DNA from: Roseovarius tolerans
GTDB taxonomy: Bacteria > Pseudomonadota > Alphaproteobacteria > Rhodobacterales > Rhodobacteraceae
Assembly (NCBI RefSeq): GCF_900109855.1
Contig: NZ_FOBO01000005.1
Location: 1 to 64,000, forward strand
Direction: 5' to 3'
DNA length: 64,000 bases
The notes beneath the pieces are model-generated. The model was not told the origin of the DNA. It ran no database searches and worked only from the letters and a program-made list of their open reading frames with translations. Position numbers and translations under genes: made by a program. This document shows, piece after piece, positions 18,688 to 28,556 of this stretch; within the stretch, counting starts at the first letter, position 1; each line of letters begins with the position of its first letter.

Positions 18688-19569
18688 ATGGCAGTCCTCG
18701 TAGACGAAAATACAAAAGTGATCTGTCAGGGCCTCACCGGCTCGCAGGGCACATTCCACTCTGAACAGGCCATCGCCTATGGCACCAAGATGGTCGGCGG
18801 CGTGACCCCCGGCAAGGGTGGGGCGACGCATCTCGACCTGCCCGTGTTCAACTCGGTGCACGAGGCGCGCCACGAGACCGGGGCCAACGCCTCGGTGATC
18901 TACGTGCCGCCGCCCTTCGCCGCCGACAGTATCCTCGAAGCGATCGACGCCGAGATGGAACTGATCGTCTGCATCACCGAAGGCATCCCGGTCCTCGACA
19001 TGATGCGCGTCAAGCGCGCGCTGGAGGGCTCCACCTCCAAGCTGATCGGCCCGAACTGCCCCGGCATCATCACCCCCGATGCCTGCAAGATCGGCATCAT
19101 GCCCGGCCATATCCACAAGCGCGGCTCCTGCGGCGTGGTCTCGCGCTCGGGCACGCTGACCTACGAGGCGGTCAAGCAGACCACCGATGTGGGCCTCGGG
19201 CAATCGACCTGCGTCGGCATCGGCGGCGACCCGATCAAGGGCACCGAGCATATCGACGTGCTGGAATGGTTCCTCGCCGATGACGAGACCGAGAGCATCA
19301 TCATGATCGGCGAAATCGGCGGCTCGGCGGAAGAAGACGCCGCACAGTTCCTCGCCGACGAGAAAAAGCGCGGCCGCTGGAAACCCACCGCAGGCTTCAT
19401 CGCCGGGCGCACCGCCCCCCCGGGCCGCCGCATGGGCCATGCCGGCGCCATCGTAGCAGGCGGCAAGGGCGGAGCCGACGACAAGATCGAGGCGATGAAA
19501 GCCGCCGGGATCGTCGTCGCCGACAGCCCCGCTGGCTTGGGCGAGGCCGTGCTCAAGGCGATCGGCTGA
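18688..19569 (+). CDS. sucD: Succinate-CoA ligase [ADP-forming] subunit alpha
   Basis: Alpha subunit of succinyl-CoA synthetase, 293 residues. Seen: the CoA-binding Rossmann motif [25 protein letters not shown], the power-helix region around PNCPGIITP, and the phosphorylated His in [25 protein letters not shown] precedes the ATG. It lies 59 bp after sucC. A 190-bp gap rich in perfect palindromes separates it from sucA. Confidence 0.97.
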   Translation: MAVLVDENTKVICQGLTGSQGTFHSEQAIAYGTKMVGGVTPGKGGATHLDLPVFNSVHEARHETGANASVIYVPPPFAADSILEAIDAEMELIVCITEGIPVLDMMRVKRALEGSTSKLIGPNCPGIITPDACKIGIMPGHIHKRGSCGVVSRSGTLTYEAVKQTTDVGLGQSTCVGIGGDPIKGTEHIDVLEWFLADDETESIIMIGEIGGSAEEDAAQFLADEKKRGRWKPTAGFIAGRTAPPGRRMGHAGAIVAGGKGGADDKIEAMKAAGIVVADSPAGLGEAVLKAIG

Positions 19570-19579
19570 TGCCAATCGG

Positions 19580-19668
19580 CCGGGCGGACCAGAACGCCGC
19601 TTGCAAGCGGCGCCCAAGCGGTTTCGAAACCGCTTGGGAAGGCTTTTGCAAAAGCCTTCCCCGCCCGG
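19580..19668. repeat. Stacked perfect palindromes between sucD and sucA
   Basis: Three consecutive perfect palindromes: 19595-19612 (half CGCCGCTTG), 19613-19638 (half CCCAAGCGGTTTC) and 19636-19661 (half GGGAAGGCTTTTG). An 8-bp outer stem CCGGGCGG/CCGCCCGG (19580-19587 with 19661-19668) encloses all three. The third shares its TTTTGCAAAA core with the hairpin at 6848-6868. There is no T-run, so the structure may stop 3' decay or attenuate between sucD and sucA. Confidence 0.85.
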
Positions 19669-19759
19669 CCCCAACCCTTCAGACGAAGCAGCGCGACAGG
19701 GGCCCGGCACACGGGCCTCTTTCCCGAGGCTTCATCGCGACCGGTCGGGAGGACCACAA

Positions 19760-22720
19760 ATGACGGACCAGAGTCCTAATGATCTTTTCCACGCTTCCAG
19801 CTTCATGCAGGGGCACAATGCCGAGTATCTCGAGCAGCTTTATGCCCGCTATGCCAGCGATCCGAACGCGGTGGACGACGCATGGCGCGGCTTTTTCGAC
19901 GCGCTCGGCGATGGTGATGACGACGTGAAGGCCGAGGCCGCAGGCCCCTCCTGGGCGCGCGCCGACTGGCCGCCGATGCCCTCGGATGACCTCACCGCCG
20001 CGCTGACCGGCGAATGGCCCGCCGAGGCGGAGCTCAAGGACGCAGGCAAGAAGATCGCCGCCAAGGCCACCGAGAAAGGCGTCGAGGTCACCGACGAGGC
20101 GATCCAGCGCGCCGTGCTCGATAGCGTGCGCGCGCTGATGCTCATTCGCGCCTACCGCATCCGGGGCCACCTCATCGCAGAGCTTGACCCGCTCGGCCTG
20201 CGCGATCACGGCCACCGCCCGGAACTGGATCCGAAATCCTACGGCTTCACCGAGTCCGACATGGACCGGCCGATCTTCATCGACAACGTGCTCGGCCTTC
20301 AGGTCGCGAGCCTGCGCGAGATCCTCGCCATCGTCAAACGCACCTATTGCGGCACCTTCGCGCTGCAATACATGCACATCTCCGACCCCGAGCAATCGTC
20401 CTGGCTCAAGGAGCGGATCGAGGGCTATGACAAGGAAATCAGCTTTACCCGCAACGGGCGCAAGGCGATCCTCAACAAGCTCGTGGAGGCCGAGGGCTTC
20501 GAGAAATACCTGCATGTGAAATACATGGGCACCAAGCGTTTCGGTCTCGATGGCGGCGAGAGCCTCATTCCGGCGATGGAGCAGATCATCAAGCGCGGCG
20601 GCAATCTCGGCATCGAGGAAATCGTGATCGGCATGCCCCACCGGGGCCGCCTGTCGGTGCTGGCCAATGTGATGGGCAAGCCCTACCGTGCCATTTTCAA
20701 CGAGTTTCAGGGCGGCAGCTTCAAGCCCGACGAGGTCGACGGCTCGGGCGACGTGAAATACCACCTTGGCGCCAGCCATGACCGCGAGTTTGACGGCAAC
20801 AAGGTGCACCTGTCGCTCACCGCCAACCCCAGCCACCTCGAGGCCGTGAACCCCGTCGTTCTGGGCAAGGTCCGCGCCAAGCAGGATCAACTTGGCAACG
20901 CGGACCGCACCAAGGTCATGGGCATCCTGCTGCATGGCGACGCCGCCTTTGCCGGGCAGGGCGTCGTGGCCGAGGGCTTCGGCCTCTCGGGCCTCAAGGG
21001 GCACAAGACCGGCGGCACCATGCATATCGTGGTCAACAACCAGATCGGGTTCACCACCGCGCCGCATTTCAGCCGCTCCTCGCCCTATCCCACGGATATC
21101 GCGCTGATGGTCGAGGCGCCGATCTTCCACGTCAACGGCGACGACCCCGAGGCGGTGGTGCATGCCGCCAAGGTCGCCACCGAGTTCCGCCAGAAGTTCC
21201 ACAAGGACGTGGTGATCGACATCATCTGCTACCGCCGCTTCGGCCATAACGAGGGGGATGAGCCGATGTTCACCAACCCCCTGATGTACAAGAAGATCAA
21301 GCAGCAGAAGACCACGCTCGCCCTCTATACCGAACGTCTGGTCAAGGACGGTCTCATCCCCGAGGGCGAGATCGAGGACATGAAGGCGGCGTTCCAGTCG
21401 CATCTCGCCGACGAGTTCGAGGCGGGCAAGGATTACCGCCCCAACAAGGCCGACTGGCTCGATGGCAAATGGTCCCATCTCGACCGCAAGGACGAGGATT
21501 ACCAGCGCGGCGAAACCGCGGTCAAACCCGAAACCTTCAAGGAAATCGGCCGCGCCCTGACCACCGCGCCCGAGGGCTTTACCCTGCACAAGACCGTCTC
21601 GCGCCTGCTCGAAACCAAGGCCGAGATGTTCAAATCCGGCACCGGCTTCGATTGGGCCACCGCCGAGGCGATCGCCTTCGGCTCGCTGCTCACCGAGGGC
21701 TACCCGGTGCGCCTCTCGGGGCAGGACAGCACGCGCGGCACCTTCAGCCAGCGCCATTCCGGCCTGATCAATCAGGACAACGAAGACCGCTACTTCCCGC
21801 TCAACCACATCCGCGAGGGGCAGGCGCAATACGAGGTCATCGACTCGATGCTCTCGGAATACGCCGTGCTCGGGTTCGAGTATGGCTTCAGCCTCGCCGA
21901 GCCCAACGCCCTCACCCTGTGGGAGGCGCAGTTCGGCGATTTCGCCAACGGCGCGCAGATCATGTTCGATCAGTTCATCTCCTCGGGTGAATCGAAATGG
22001 CTGCGGATGTCCGGCCTCGTCTGCCTGCTGCCGCATGGGTACGAAGGGCAGGGGCCCGAACACTCCTCCGCCCGTCTCGAACGGTTCCTGACGATGTGCG
22101 GCGGCGACAACTGGATCGTGGCGAACTGCACCACGCCCGCGAACTACTTCCACATCCTGCGTCGCCAGTTGCACCGCACCTTCCGCAAGCCGCTCATCCT
22201 GATGACCCCGAAATCGCTGCTGCGGCACAAGATGGCGGTCTCCAGGACCGAGGAATTCACCACCGGCTCCTCCTTCCACCGGGTGCTCTGGGACGATGCG
22301 CAATATGGCAATTCCGACACCGAGCTTGCCCCCGACAAGAAGATCCGCCGCGTCGTCATGTGCTCCGGCAAGGTCTATTACGACCTGCTCGAGGAACGCG
22401 ACAAGCGCGGCATCGACGATGTCTACCTGATGCGCGTCGAACAGTTCTACCCGTTCCCCGCCATGTCCCTGGTCAAGGAGCTGGAGCGCTTCAAGCAGGC
22501 CGAAATGGTCTGGTGCCAGGAAGAGCCCAAGAACCAGGGCGCGTGGTCCTTCATCGAGCCGAATATCGAATGGGTGCTCACGCGCATCAAGGCCAAGCAC
22601 AAGCGGCCCCAATACGCGGGCCGCGCCGCCGCCGCCTCGCCCGCCACGGGCCTGGCCAAGCAGCACAAAGACCAACAAGAGGCGCTGGTGGATGCCGCGC
22701 TGACCATCGAAGGGAAATAA
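19760..22720 (+). CDS. sucA: 2-oxoglutarate dehydrogenase E1 component
   Basis: Thiamine-diphosphate enzyme that decarboxylates 2-oxoglutarate and passes the succinyl group to SucB. 986 residues, within the normal range for E1o. The N-terminal segment (FMQGHNAEYLEQLYARY) matches the E2-binding region of E1o. Other motifs: GMPHRGRLSVL, the ThDP/Mg site HGDAAFAGQGVV with NNQIGFTT, RRFGHNEGDEP, GQDSTRGTFSQRH and LPHGYEGQGPEHSSARLER. The ATG at 19760 has GGGAGG upstream; the long upstream frame extension runs into the palindromes and is rejected. sucB begins 3 bp after its stop. Confidence 0.97.
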   Translation: MTDQSPNDLFHASSFMQGHNAEYLEQLYARYASDPNAVDDAWRGFFDALGDGDDDVKAEAAGPSWARADWPPMPSDDLTAALTGEWPAEAELKDAGKKIAAKATEKGVEVTDEAIQRAVLDSVRALMLIRAYRIRGHLIAELDPLGLRDHGHRPELDPKSYGFTESDMDRPIFIDNVLGLQVASLREILAIVKRTYCGTFALQYMHISDPEQSSWLKERIEGYDKEISFTRNGRKAILNKLVEAEGFEKYLHVKYMGTKRFGLDGGESLIPAMEQIIKRGGNLGIEEIVIGMPHRGRLSVLANVMGKPYRAIFNEFQGGSFKPDEVDGSGDVKYHLGASHDREFDGNKVHLSLTANPSHLEAVNPVVLGKVRAKQDQLGNADRTKVMGILLHGDAAFAGQGVVAEGFGLSGLKGHKTGGTMHIVVNNQIGFTTAPHFSRSSPYPTDIALMVEAPIFHVNGDDPEAVVHAAKVATEFRQKFHKDVVIDIICYRRFGHNEGDEPMFTNPLMYKKIKQQKTTLALYTERLVKDGLIPEGEIEDMKAAFQSHLADEFEAGKDYRPNKADWLDGKWSHLDRKDEDYQRGETAVKPETFKEIGRALTTAPEGFTLHKTVSRLLETKAEMFKSGTGFDWATAEAIAFGSLLTEGYPVRLSGQDSTRGTFSQRHSGLINQDNEDRYFPLNHIREGQAQYEVIDSMLSEYAVLGFEYGFSLAEPNALTLWEAQFGDFANGAQIMFDQFISSGESKWLRMSGLVCLLPHGYEGQGPEHSSARLERFLTMCGGDNWIVANCTTPANYFHILRRQLHRTFRKPLILMTPKSLLRHKMAVSRTEEFTTGSSFHRVLWDDAQYGNSDTELAPDKKIRRVVMCSGKVYYDLLEERDKRGIDDVYLMRVEQFYPFPAMSLVKELERFKQAEMVWCQEEPKNQGAWSFIEPNIEWVLTRIKAKHKRPQYAGRAAAASPATGLAKQHKDQQEALVDAALTIEGK

Positions 22721-22723
22721 GTG

Positions 22724-24268
22724 ATGAGCACCGAAGTTCGTGTCCCCACCCTTGGCGAATCCGTCTCCGAGGCGACCGTGGCCACATGGTTCAAGAAGCC
22801 CGGCGATCCCGTCGCCGCGGATGAGATGCTGTGCGAGCTGGAAACCGACAAGGTGACCGTCGAGGTGCCCAGCCCCGCCGCCGGCACCATGGGCGAGATC
22901 GTCGCCGCCGAGGGCGAGACCGTGGGCGTCGATGCGCTCCTCGCCACCATCACCGAGGGCGAAGCCAGCAAGTCGAAATCCGCCCCGGCGAAAGAGCCCA
23001 AGGACGACAAGGCCAAGACCGCACAGGCCGCCTCGGGCAGCAATGGCGACAAGGGCAACACCGACGTGATGGTCCCCACGCTTGGCGAATCCGTCTCCGA
23101 GGCCACCGTCTCGACCTGGTTCAAAAAGGTCGGCGACAGCGTGGCACAGGACGAGATGCTGTGTGAGCTCGAGACCGACAAGGTCTCGGTCGAGGTGCCC
23201 GCCCCCGCCGCAGGCACGCTTTGCGAAATCCTCGCGCAAGAGGGCGACACGGTGCAGGCCGGTGGCAAGCTTGCCATCCTCTCCGGCTCCGCCGATGGCA
23301 CGATCGAGCCGCAAAAACGCCCCGAGCCCGCCGATGAGGCCGGTGACGACAAACCCGCCGCCTCCGGCAAGGATGTCGAAGATGCCCCTTCGGCGAAAAA
23401 GGCGATGGCCGAAAAGGGCGTCAGCCGCGATCAGGTGCAGGGCTCGGGCCGCGATGGCCGCGTGATGAAGGACGATGTGGCCAAGGCTGCCGCCGCCGCC
23501 ACGCAGGCCCCCGCCGCGTCCTCGACCCCGGCACAGGCGCCGCGCGCGGCCAGCCCGGCCGAGGATGCCGAGCGCGAGGAACGGGTCAAGATGACCCGCC
23601 TGCGCCAGACCATCGCCCGCCGTCTCAAGGACAGCCAGAACACCGCCGCCATGCTCACCACCTATAACGAGGTGGACATGACCGAGGTGATGGCCCTGCG
23701 CAACGAGTACAAGGACGAGTTCAACAAGAAACACGGCGTGAAACTCGGCTTCATGTCCTTCTTCACCAAGGCCTGCTGCCACGCCCTGAAAGAAGTGCCC
23801 GAGGTCAATGCCGAGATCGACGGCACCGATATCGTCTACAAGAACTTCGTGCATATCGGCATCGCGGCGGGCACCCCCACCGGCCTCGTCGTGCCGGTGA
23901 TCCGCGACGCCGACCAGATGGGCTTTGCCGCCATCGAAAAGGCCATCGCCGAGAAAGGCGCCCGCGCCCGCGACGGCAAGCTCTCGATGGCCGAAATGCA
24001 GGGCGGCACGTTCACCATCTCCAACGGCGGCGTCTACGGCTCGCTGATGTCCTCACCGATCCTCAACCCGCCGCAGTCGGGCATCCTCGGCATGCACAAG
24101 ATCCAGCAGCGGCCCATGGTCGTCAATGGCGAGATCAAGGCGCGGCCGATGATGTACCTCGCCCTCAGCTACGACCACCGCATCGTCGACGGCAAGGGCG
24201 CGGTGACCTTCCTCGTCCGCGTCAAAGAGGCGCTCGAAGACCCCCGGCGGTTGCTGATGGATCTGTAA
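22724..24268 (+). CDS. sucB: Dihydrolipoyllysine succinyltransferase (E2 of 2-oxoglutarate dehydrogenase), two lipoyl domains
   Basis: The core enzyme that carries succinyl groups on lipoyl arms and transfers them to CoA. 514 residues. Domain order: lipoyl domain 1 (residues about 2-76, lipoyl-Lys43 in [10 protein letters not shown]), an Ala/Lys-rich linker, lipoyl domain 2 (about 110-185, Lys153 in [10 protein letters not shown]), a second linker, an E1/E3-binding domain ([20 protein letters not shown]), then the catalytic domain ending with [16 protein letters not shown], which has the catalytic His and Asp. Two lipoyl domains is more than the single one in E. coli SucB. GTG ATG at the start: the ATG at 22724 is taken. 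Confidence 0.96.
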   Translation: MSTEVRVPTLGESVSEATVATWFKKPGDPVAADEMLCELETDKVTVEVPSPAAGTMGEIVAAEGETVGVDALLATITEGEASKSKSAPAKEPKDDKAKTAQAASGSNGDKGNTDVMVPTLGESVSEATVSTWFKKVGDSVAQDEMLCELETDKVSVEVPAPAAGTLCEILAQEGDTVQAGGKLAILSGSADGTIEPQKRPEPADEAGDDKPAASGKDVEDAPSAKKAMAEKGVSRDQVQGSGRDGRVMKDDVAKAAAAATQAPAASSTPAQAPRAASPAEDAEREERVKMTRLRQTIARRLKDSQNTAAMLTTYNEVDMTEVMALRNEYKDEFNKKHGVKLGFMSFFTKACCHALKEVPEVNAEIDGTDIVYKNFVHIGIAAGTPTGLVVPVIRDADQMGFAAIEKAIAEKGARARDGKLSMAEMQGGTFTISNGGVYGSLMSSPILNPPQSGILGMHKIQQRPMVVNGEIKARPMMYLALSYDHRIVDGKGAVTFLVRVKEALEDPRRLLMDL

Positions 24269-24335
24269 CAGGTGGGGCGAAACCCCACCCTACCGCTTGG
24301 CCGTAGGGTGGGTTTCAAACCCACCACCACACCCA
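24269..24335. repeat. Two hairpins of the GTGGG/CCCAC family after sucB
   Basis: Directly after the sucB stop come GGTGGGG-CGAAA-CCCCACC and then GGGTGGGTTTCAAACCCACC. Both are members of the short hairpin family also seen at 18638 and 41701. They lie between sucB and the small downstream genes and may separate transcript levels of the two parts. Confidence 0.6.
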
Positions 24336-24350
24336 CCGGAGGGAAACTCC

Positions 24351-24557
24351 ATGACCGCCCGCGCCAAGCCACCCGAAGGAATTGACGAAAACCCGCACCT
24401 AGACGCGGAGTTCTTCGCCCGCGCCCGCCCCGTCGCCCCCGGCGAAGCCGCCCACCTGCGCGCCGTGCTGCAACGGATCGTTGAGGAACATGAGGAGGGC
24501 CGCTCCGTGGATGATGCGATTGCGCAGGCGCGAGAAACACTTGAAGTGATGAAATGA
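24351..24557 (+). CDS. Small hypothetical protein in the suc-lpd region
   Basis: A 68-residue, charged, mostly helical protein (GEAAHLRAVLQRIVEEHEEG, DAIAQARETLEVMK) with no recognised domain, no signal peptide and no membrane segment. GGAGGG lies seven bases before the ATG, a strong ribosome site. Its stop overlaps the start of the next gene by four bases (ATGA), which argues that it is real. It sits between sucB and lpdA with two other small genes. Function unknown. Confidence 0.65.
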   Translation: MTARAKPPEGIDENPHLDAEFFARARPVAPGEAAHLRAVLQRIVEEHEEGRSVDDAIAQARETLEVMK

Positions 24558-24787
24558 CCACCCAACTCCTCCTCCGCTACGACAGCTTCGATCAGAAAAC
24601 CCACGACGCCCGCGCCGAGGACCGCGCCAATGCCGGGCTCACCCAGCTTCAGATGTGGCGCGAGGGCACGGGCGCGCATTGGGTTCTTTTAGATGTGAAC
24701 GACTCCGAGCGCGCAAAGGCCTGGGTCGAAAAGGAATCCGGTCTCGGTCACGGCCCCTCCGCCCATCATTTGTTGGAGACAACATGA
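24554..24787 (+). CDS. Small hypothetical protein, coupled to neighbours
   Basis: A 77-residue soluble protein with a likely alpha/beta pattern (TTQLLLRYDSFDQKTHDARA, QMWREGTGAHWVLLDVND). No known domain. Start and stop overlap both neighbours (ATGA at 24554 and 24784), so the three small genes at 24351, 24554 and 24784 form a coupled cluster inside the 2-oxoglutarate dehydrogenase operon. Function unknown. Confidence 0.65.
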   Translation: MTTQLLLRYDSFDQKTHDARAEDRANAGLTQLQMWREGTGAHWVLLDVNDSERAKAWVEKESGLGHGPSAHHLLETT

Positions 24788-25179
24788 CCCCCGAACTCCT
24801 CACCCTCACCCTCGCCGCGCTCCTGCAGGTCGTCCAATACCTGCTCTACGCGGTCCCGGCCAATCTCGAACTTGGCCCCGGCTACACCATGTCCGCCCGC
24901 GACCGCGAACCGTCGAAACAGATGTCCGACGGCACCGCCCGTCTGGGCCGGGCGCTGAGCAATCATTTCGAAGGGCTGATCCTCTTCACCATCGCCTGCG
25001 TCACCGTCACGCTCGGCGACAAGTCCAACATCTTCACCGCCGCCTGCGCCTGGACCTACCTCGCCGCCCGCGTCGCCTATATCCCGGCCTATTATTTCGG
25101 CCTGCGCCCATGGCGCTCGCTGATCTGGGCCGTGGGCTTCCTCGCCACCTTGCTCATGCTCTTGGCGGCGCTCGTCTGA
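24784..25179 (+). CDS. MAPEG family membrane protein
   Basis: A 131-residue membrane protein with four hydrophobic helices and the MAPEG pattern: an N-terminal helix, then RLGRALSNHFEGLILFTIAC (the conserved Asn/Glu pair of the family), WTYLAARVAYIPAYYFGL and a C-terminal helix. MAPEG proteins include glutathione S-transferases and peroxidases of the membrane; bacterial members are mostly of unknown function. Its ATG overlaps the preceding stop. A repeat-rich 135-bp gap separates it from lpdA. Confidence 0.8.
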   Translation: MTPELLTLTLAALLQVVQYLLYAVPANLELGPGYTMSARDREPSKQMSDGTARLGRALSNHFEGLILFTIACVTVTLGDKSNIFTAACAWTYLAARVAYIPAYYFGLRPWRSLIWAVGFLATLLMLLAALV

Positions 25180-25180
25180 T

Positions 25181-25293
25181 GCTTCATCTTGCCAAAAATA
25201 TTCCGGGGGAGTCGCGCCGCGCGCGACGGGGGCAGCGCCCCCAAACCCCGCCGACGCAATACCGACAGAATACCGACGCGGGTACCGACGCGC
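25181..25293. repeat. Repeat cluster upstream of lpdA
   Basis: Three kinds of structure in the gap. First, an inverted copy of the GAGTATTT...AAGATGAAGC motif (25181-25207). Second, two adjacent GC-rich hairpins (GTCGCGC/GCGCGAC near 25211-25227, and GGGGGC/GCCCCC just after). Third, three direct copies of TACCGAC(A/G)C-like sequence at about 25259-25293, close to the lpdA start. No promoter is obvious. Confidence 0.55.
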
Positions 25294-25314
25294 AAAATGA
25301 AAGGACTCTGACCC

Positions 25315-26703
25315 ATGGCATCCTATGACGTGATCATCATCGGCTCCGGCCCCGGCGGCTATGTCTGCGCCATCCGCTGCGCCCAGCTGGGCCTGAAAAC
25401 CGCCGTGGTCGAGGGCCGCGAAACCTTGGGCGGCACCTGCCTCAACGTCGGCTGCATCCCCTCCAAGGCACTGCTGCACGCCAGCCACATGCTGCATGAG
25501 GCCGAGCATAATTTCGCCAAGATGGGCCTCAAGGGCAAGTCGCCTTCGGTCGACTGGAAACAGATGCTCGCCTATAAGCATGACGTCATTGGCCAGAACA
25601 CCAAGGGCATTGAATTTCTGTTCAAGAAGAACAAGATAGACTGGCTCAAGGGCTGGGGCTCGATCCCCGAGGCGGGCCGCGTCAAGGTCGGTGACGACAC
25701 CCATGAGGCCAAGAGTATCATCATCGCCTCGGGCTCTGAATCCAGCAGCCTGCCGGGTGTCGAGATCGACGAAAAGGTGGTCGTCACCTCCACTGGCGCG
25801 CTGGAACTGCCCAAGGTGCCCAAGACCATGGTGGTGATCGGCGCAGGCGTCATCGGGCTCGAGATGGGCTCGGTCTATGCCCGGCTCGGCTCGGAGGTGA
25901 CAGTGGTCGAATATCTCGACGCGATCACCCCCGGCATGGATGGCGAAGTGCAAAAGAACTTCCAGAAAATCCTGAAAAAACAGGGGATTAAATTCGTCAT
26001 GGGCGCCGCCGTGCAATCCGTCGACGCGCTCAAGACCAAGGCCAAGGTCAATTACAAACTGCGCAAGGACGACACCGAACATCAGCTTGACGCCGATGTG
26101 GTCCTCGTCGCCACGGGCCGCAAACCCTATGTCGATGGCCTCGGCCTCGACAGCCTAGGTGTCGAGATGACAAAGCGCGGCCAGATCAAGACCGACGACC
26201 ACTGGCAGACCTCCGTCAAGGGCGTCTACGCCATCGGCGACGCCATCGAAGGGCCCATGCTCGCCCACAAGGCCGAGGACGAAGGCATGGCCGTCGCCTG
26301 CGTTCTGGCCGGTCAGCATGGCCATGTGAATTACAACGTCATCCCCGGCGTGATCTACACCCATCCCGAGGTCGCGAATGTCGGCGAGACCGAAGAAAGC
26401 CTGAAAGATCAAGGACGTGCCTACAAGGTCGGCAAGTTCTCCTTCATGGGCAACGGCCGCGCCAAGGCGAATTTCGCGGGCGAGGGGTTCGTCAAGATCC
26501 TTGCCGACAAGGAGACCGACCGCATCTTGGGCGCGCATATCATCGGGCCGATGGCGGGCGATTTGATCCACGAGATCTGCGTCGCGATGGAGTTCGGTGC
26601 GAGCGCCGAGGATCTCGCCCTCACCTGCCACGCGCACCCTACCTATTCCGAGGCCGTGCGCGAGGCCGCCCTCGCCTGCGGCGACGGCCCGATCCACAGC
26701 TGA
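25315..26703 (+). CDS. lpdA: Dihydrolipoyl dehydrogenase (E3)
   Basis: Flavoprotein that reoxidises the lipoyl arms of 2-oxo-acid dehydrogenase complexes with NAD+. 462 residues. Seen: FAD motif [13 protein letters not shown], the redox disulfide in [19 protein letters not shown] motif [15 protein letters not shown], the FAD-binding [16 protein letters not shown] and the catalytic His-Glu region [19 protein letters not shown] lies upstream of the ATG. Its place after sucAB points to the 2-oxoglutarate complex, though E3 may be shared with other complexes. Confidence 0.97.
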   Translation: MASYDVIIIGSGPGGYVCAIRCAQLGLKTAVVEGRETLGGTCLNVGCIPSKALLHASHMLHEAEHNFAKMGLKGKSPSVDWKQMLAYKHDVIGQNTKGIEFLFKKNKIDWLKGWGSIPEAGRVKVGDDTHEAKSIIIASGSESSSLPGVEIDEKVVVTSTGALELPKVPKTMVVIGAGVIGLEMGSVYARLGSEVTVVEYLDAITPGMDGEVQKNFQKILKKQGIKFVMGAAVQSVDALKTKAKVNYKLRKDDTEHQLDADVVLVATGRKPYVDGLGLDSLGVEMTKRGQIKTDDHWQTSVKGVYAIGDAIEGPMLAHKAEDEGMAVACVLAGQHGHVNYNVIPGVIYTHPEVANVGETEESLKDQGRAYKVGKFSFMGNGRAKANFAGEGFVKILADKETDRILGAHIIGPMAGDLIHEICVAMEFGASAEDLALTCHAHPTYSEAVREAALACGDGPIHS

Positions 26704-26742
26704 GGGATGTCGCTTGCCCCGTCCGTCAGGGCGGGGCGACCA

Positions 26743-27498
26743 CTAAAGCCGGATCACCGAAATCAAGCGCCCGTAATCGGCCTCGCCCGCGTGGGTGGCG
26801 CGGCGGTAGGAATAGAACCGCGCGGGGTCGGCATAGGTGCAATGCCGCGTCCATTCCGCCTCGCCCACGCCCGCGCGGCGCAGGCAATGCAGGCCGAAAC
26901 CGGGCAGATCGAACTGATAGCGCCCGTTTTCTCCTGAGGCGAAAAACCGGCTATAGGCGGGGTCTTCGGCCATGAAATCCTCAAGGAATTCCGGGCCCAC
27001 CTCGTAGGCCCCCTGGCTGATCGAGGGGCCGATCACGGCGGTGATCCGGTTGCACGCGGCACCCAGCCCCTCCATCGCCGCGACCGTCGCCTCCAGCACC
27101 CCGTCGAGCGCGCCGCGCCAGCCCGCATGCGCGGCACCGATCACCCCGGCCCGCGTATCGGCGAATAGAACCGGTTGACAATCCGCCGTCAGCACGCCAA
27201 GCGCCACGCCGGGGGTGGCCGTCACCATCGCGTCGGCGCGGGGTCGCTCGGCCAACGGGCCATCGACCGTCACCACATCCGCCGAATGCACCTGATGCAC
27301 CGTCGCGAGCTGCGCAGGCTGCACCGACATCGCCTTAGCCACGCGGGCGCGGTTGATCGTCACGATCTCGGATTGATCCGATGATCCCGGCCCGCAATTG
27401 AGCCCTGCGAACACACCCGAGGATGCCCCGCCCCGCCGGGTAAAGAACCCGTGGCGCAAAGGCGCGAGGCTGTCCGAGGTCAGGATTTCAAGCGTCAT
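26743..27498 (-). CDS. pgeF: Purine nucleoside phosphorylase/peptidoglycan editing factor PgeF (laccase domain, YfiH family)
   Basis: A 251-residue DUF152/YfiH protein. Members cleave purine nucleosides and, in E. coli, correct wrongly built peptidoglycan precursors. The metal site residues are visible: His in VHQVHSADV, Cys in LTADCQPVLFAD and His in AAHAGWRGALDGV, and the C-terminal CTYADPARFYSYRR. It starts within the last bases of the MidA-like gene (ATGA overlap) and is the last gene of the minus-strand lgt-midA-pgeF run. It converges with lpdA. Confidence 0.88.
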   Translation of the reverse strand: MTLEILTSDSLAPLRHGFFTRRGGASSGVFAGLNCGPGSSDQSEIVTINRARVAKAMSVQPAQLATVHQVHSADVVTVDGPLAERPRADAMVTATPGVALGVLTADCQPVLFADTRAGVIGAAHAGWRGALDGVLEATVAAMEGLGAACNRITAVIGPSISQGAYEVGPEFLEDFMAEDPAYSRFFASGENGRYQFDLPGFGLHCLRRAGVGEAEWTRHCTYADPARFYSYRRATHAGEADYGRLISVIRL

Positions 27499-28556
27499 GG
27501 GTCAAATCCGGGCGGGGGTGGCAGGGCCTTTGGATGCAGGGCGAGCACCTTGAAGAGCCTCCCCATTTCCTCGGGGCCGGTCAAGCGTTGAAATGCCGCC
27601 AGGTGGCTGTCGCGCGCGGTGCCGCTCAGATTGCGCGCCAGCGCCTCCTTGCGCGGCTCGATGCCCAGACGAAAGAGCAGCGTGCCCTGCGGGATGAGAC
27701 GGGCATGCGCGCAGGGGATAGCCTCGGCCAGCGCCTCGAAATCCACATGCGCGGTCAGGTCGGCCTCGCCGGGTGCGGCCAGCGGGTCGACCGGCGCATG
27801 ATCCTGCACCGCCTGAAACGTATCGCCCAGCGAGCGCCAGTCGCCATAATCGACGATCAGTGCAGCACCGCCGCGCGCCTCAATCCGGCTGCCGATCTCT
27901 TGGGCGATGGCGCGGCCCGGGGCGCAGGTTTCGACGATGTCGCCGTCTTGGGTGTCCGCCAGCCGATGCGCCAGGTCGGGCGGCGTTATCGGCCCGCCGA
28001 GGCCGAAGGTCAGCGCGCCCTCGCGCAGCCCCACGACCCGCTCGTGCCAGGCTGCGCCCTGCCGCTGGAATTGCCGGATCGGCAGGGCATCGAAAAACTC
28101 GTTCGCCACCAGAAAGAGCGGCAGGTTGGGCAAGTCCTCGACCCTGTCGTGCCATGCCACGCTCTCATGGTGAATGCTCTCTGCCTGTTTCTCGCGCAGG
28201 GTGGGGGAGGTCTCTAGCAGATGCACCTGCGCGCCTGCGTGGAACCCCGGAACGCCCTTGGTGGCGCGCAGGATATCGGCCATCAGCGTGCCACGTCCCG
28301 GCCCGAGTTCAGCCAAGGCAAAGGGCGCGGGCCGCCCCTGATCGAGCCATGTCTGCGCCAGGCACAGCCCCAGTAATTCACCGAACATCTGGCTGATCTC
28401 CGGCGCGGTGGTGAAATCGCCCGCCGCCCCCAACGGATCGCGCGTGGCGTAATAGCCCATCTCGGGATGCATAAGGCAGGTCGCCATGTAATCGGCCAAC
28501 GTGATCGGCCCGGTGGCGGTGATCCGCGCGGTGATATGACGCCCGAGCGCCGTCAC
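27495..28556 (-). CDS. SAM-dependent methyltransferase, MidA/NDUFAF7 family
   Basis: A 353-residue class I methyltransferase-like protein. Its mitochondrial relative NDUFAF7 methylates an Arg of complex I during assembly. Seen: [39 protein letters not shown], the SAM-binding [16 protein letters not shown], and [11 protein letters not shown]. The start is the GTG at 28556, whose last bases overlap the lgt stop (GTGA); a longer frame upstream lies inside lgt and is rejected. The stop overlaps the pgeF ATG, so lgt, this gene and pgeF are coupled. Confidence 0.87.
   Translation of the reverse strand: MTALGRHITARITATGPITLADYMATCLMHPEMGYYATRDPLGAAGDFTTAPEISQMFGELLGLCLAQTWLDQGRPAPFALAELGPGRGTLMADILRATKGVPGFHAGAQVHLLETSPTLREKQAESIHHESVAWHDRVEDLPNLPLFLVANEFFDALPIRQFQRQGAAWHERVVGLREGALTFGLGGPITPPDLAHRLADTQDGDIVETCAPGRAIAQEIGSRIEARGGAALIVDYGDWRSLGDTFQAVQDHAPVDPLAAPGEADLTAHVDFEALAEAIPCAHARLIPQGTLLFRLGIEPRKEALARNLSGTARDSHLAAFQRLTGPEEMGRLFKVLALHPKALPPPPGFDP

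Noticed and set aside
19679-23854. Very long open frame on the minus strand opposite sucA and sucB
   Set aside because: It is a by-product of high GC content and strong codon bias; the plus-strand products are unmistakable SucA and SucB with all motifs, and the antisense translation has no recognisable domain.
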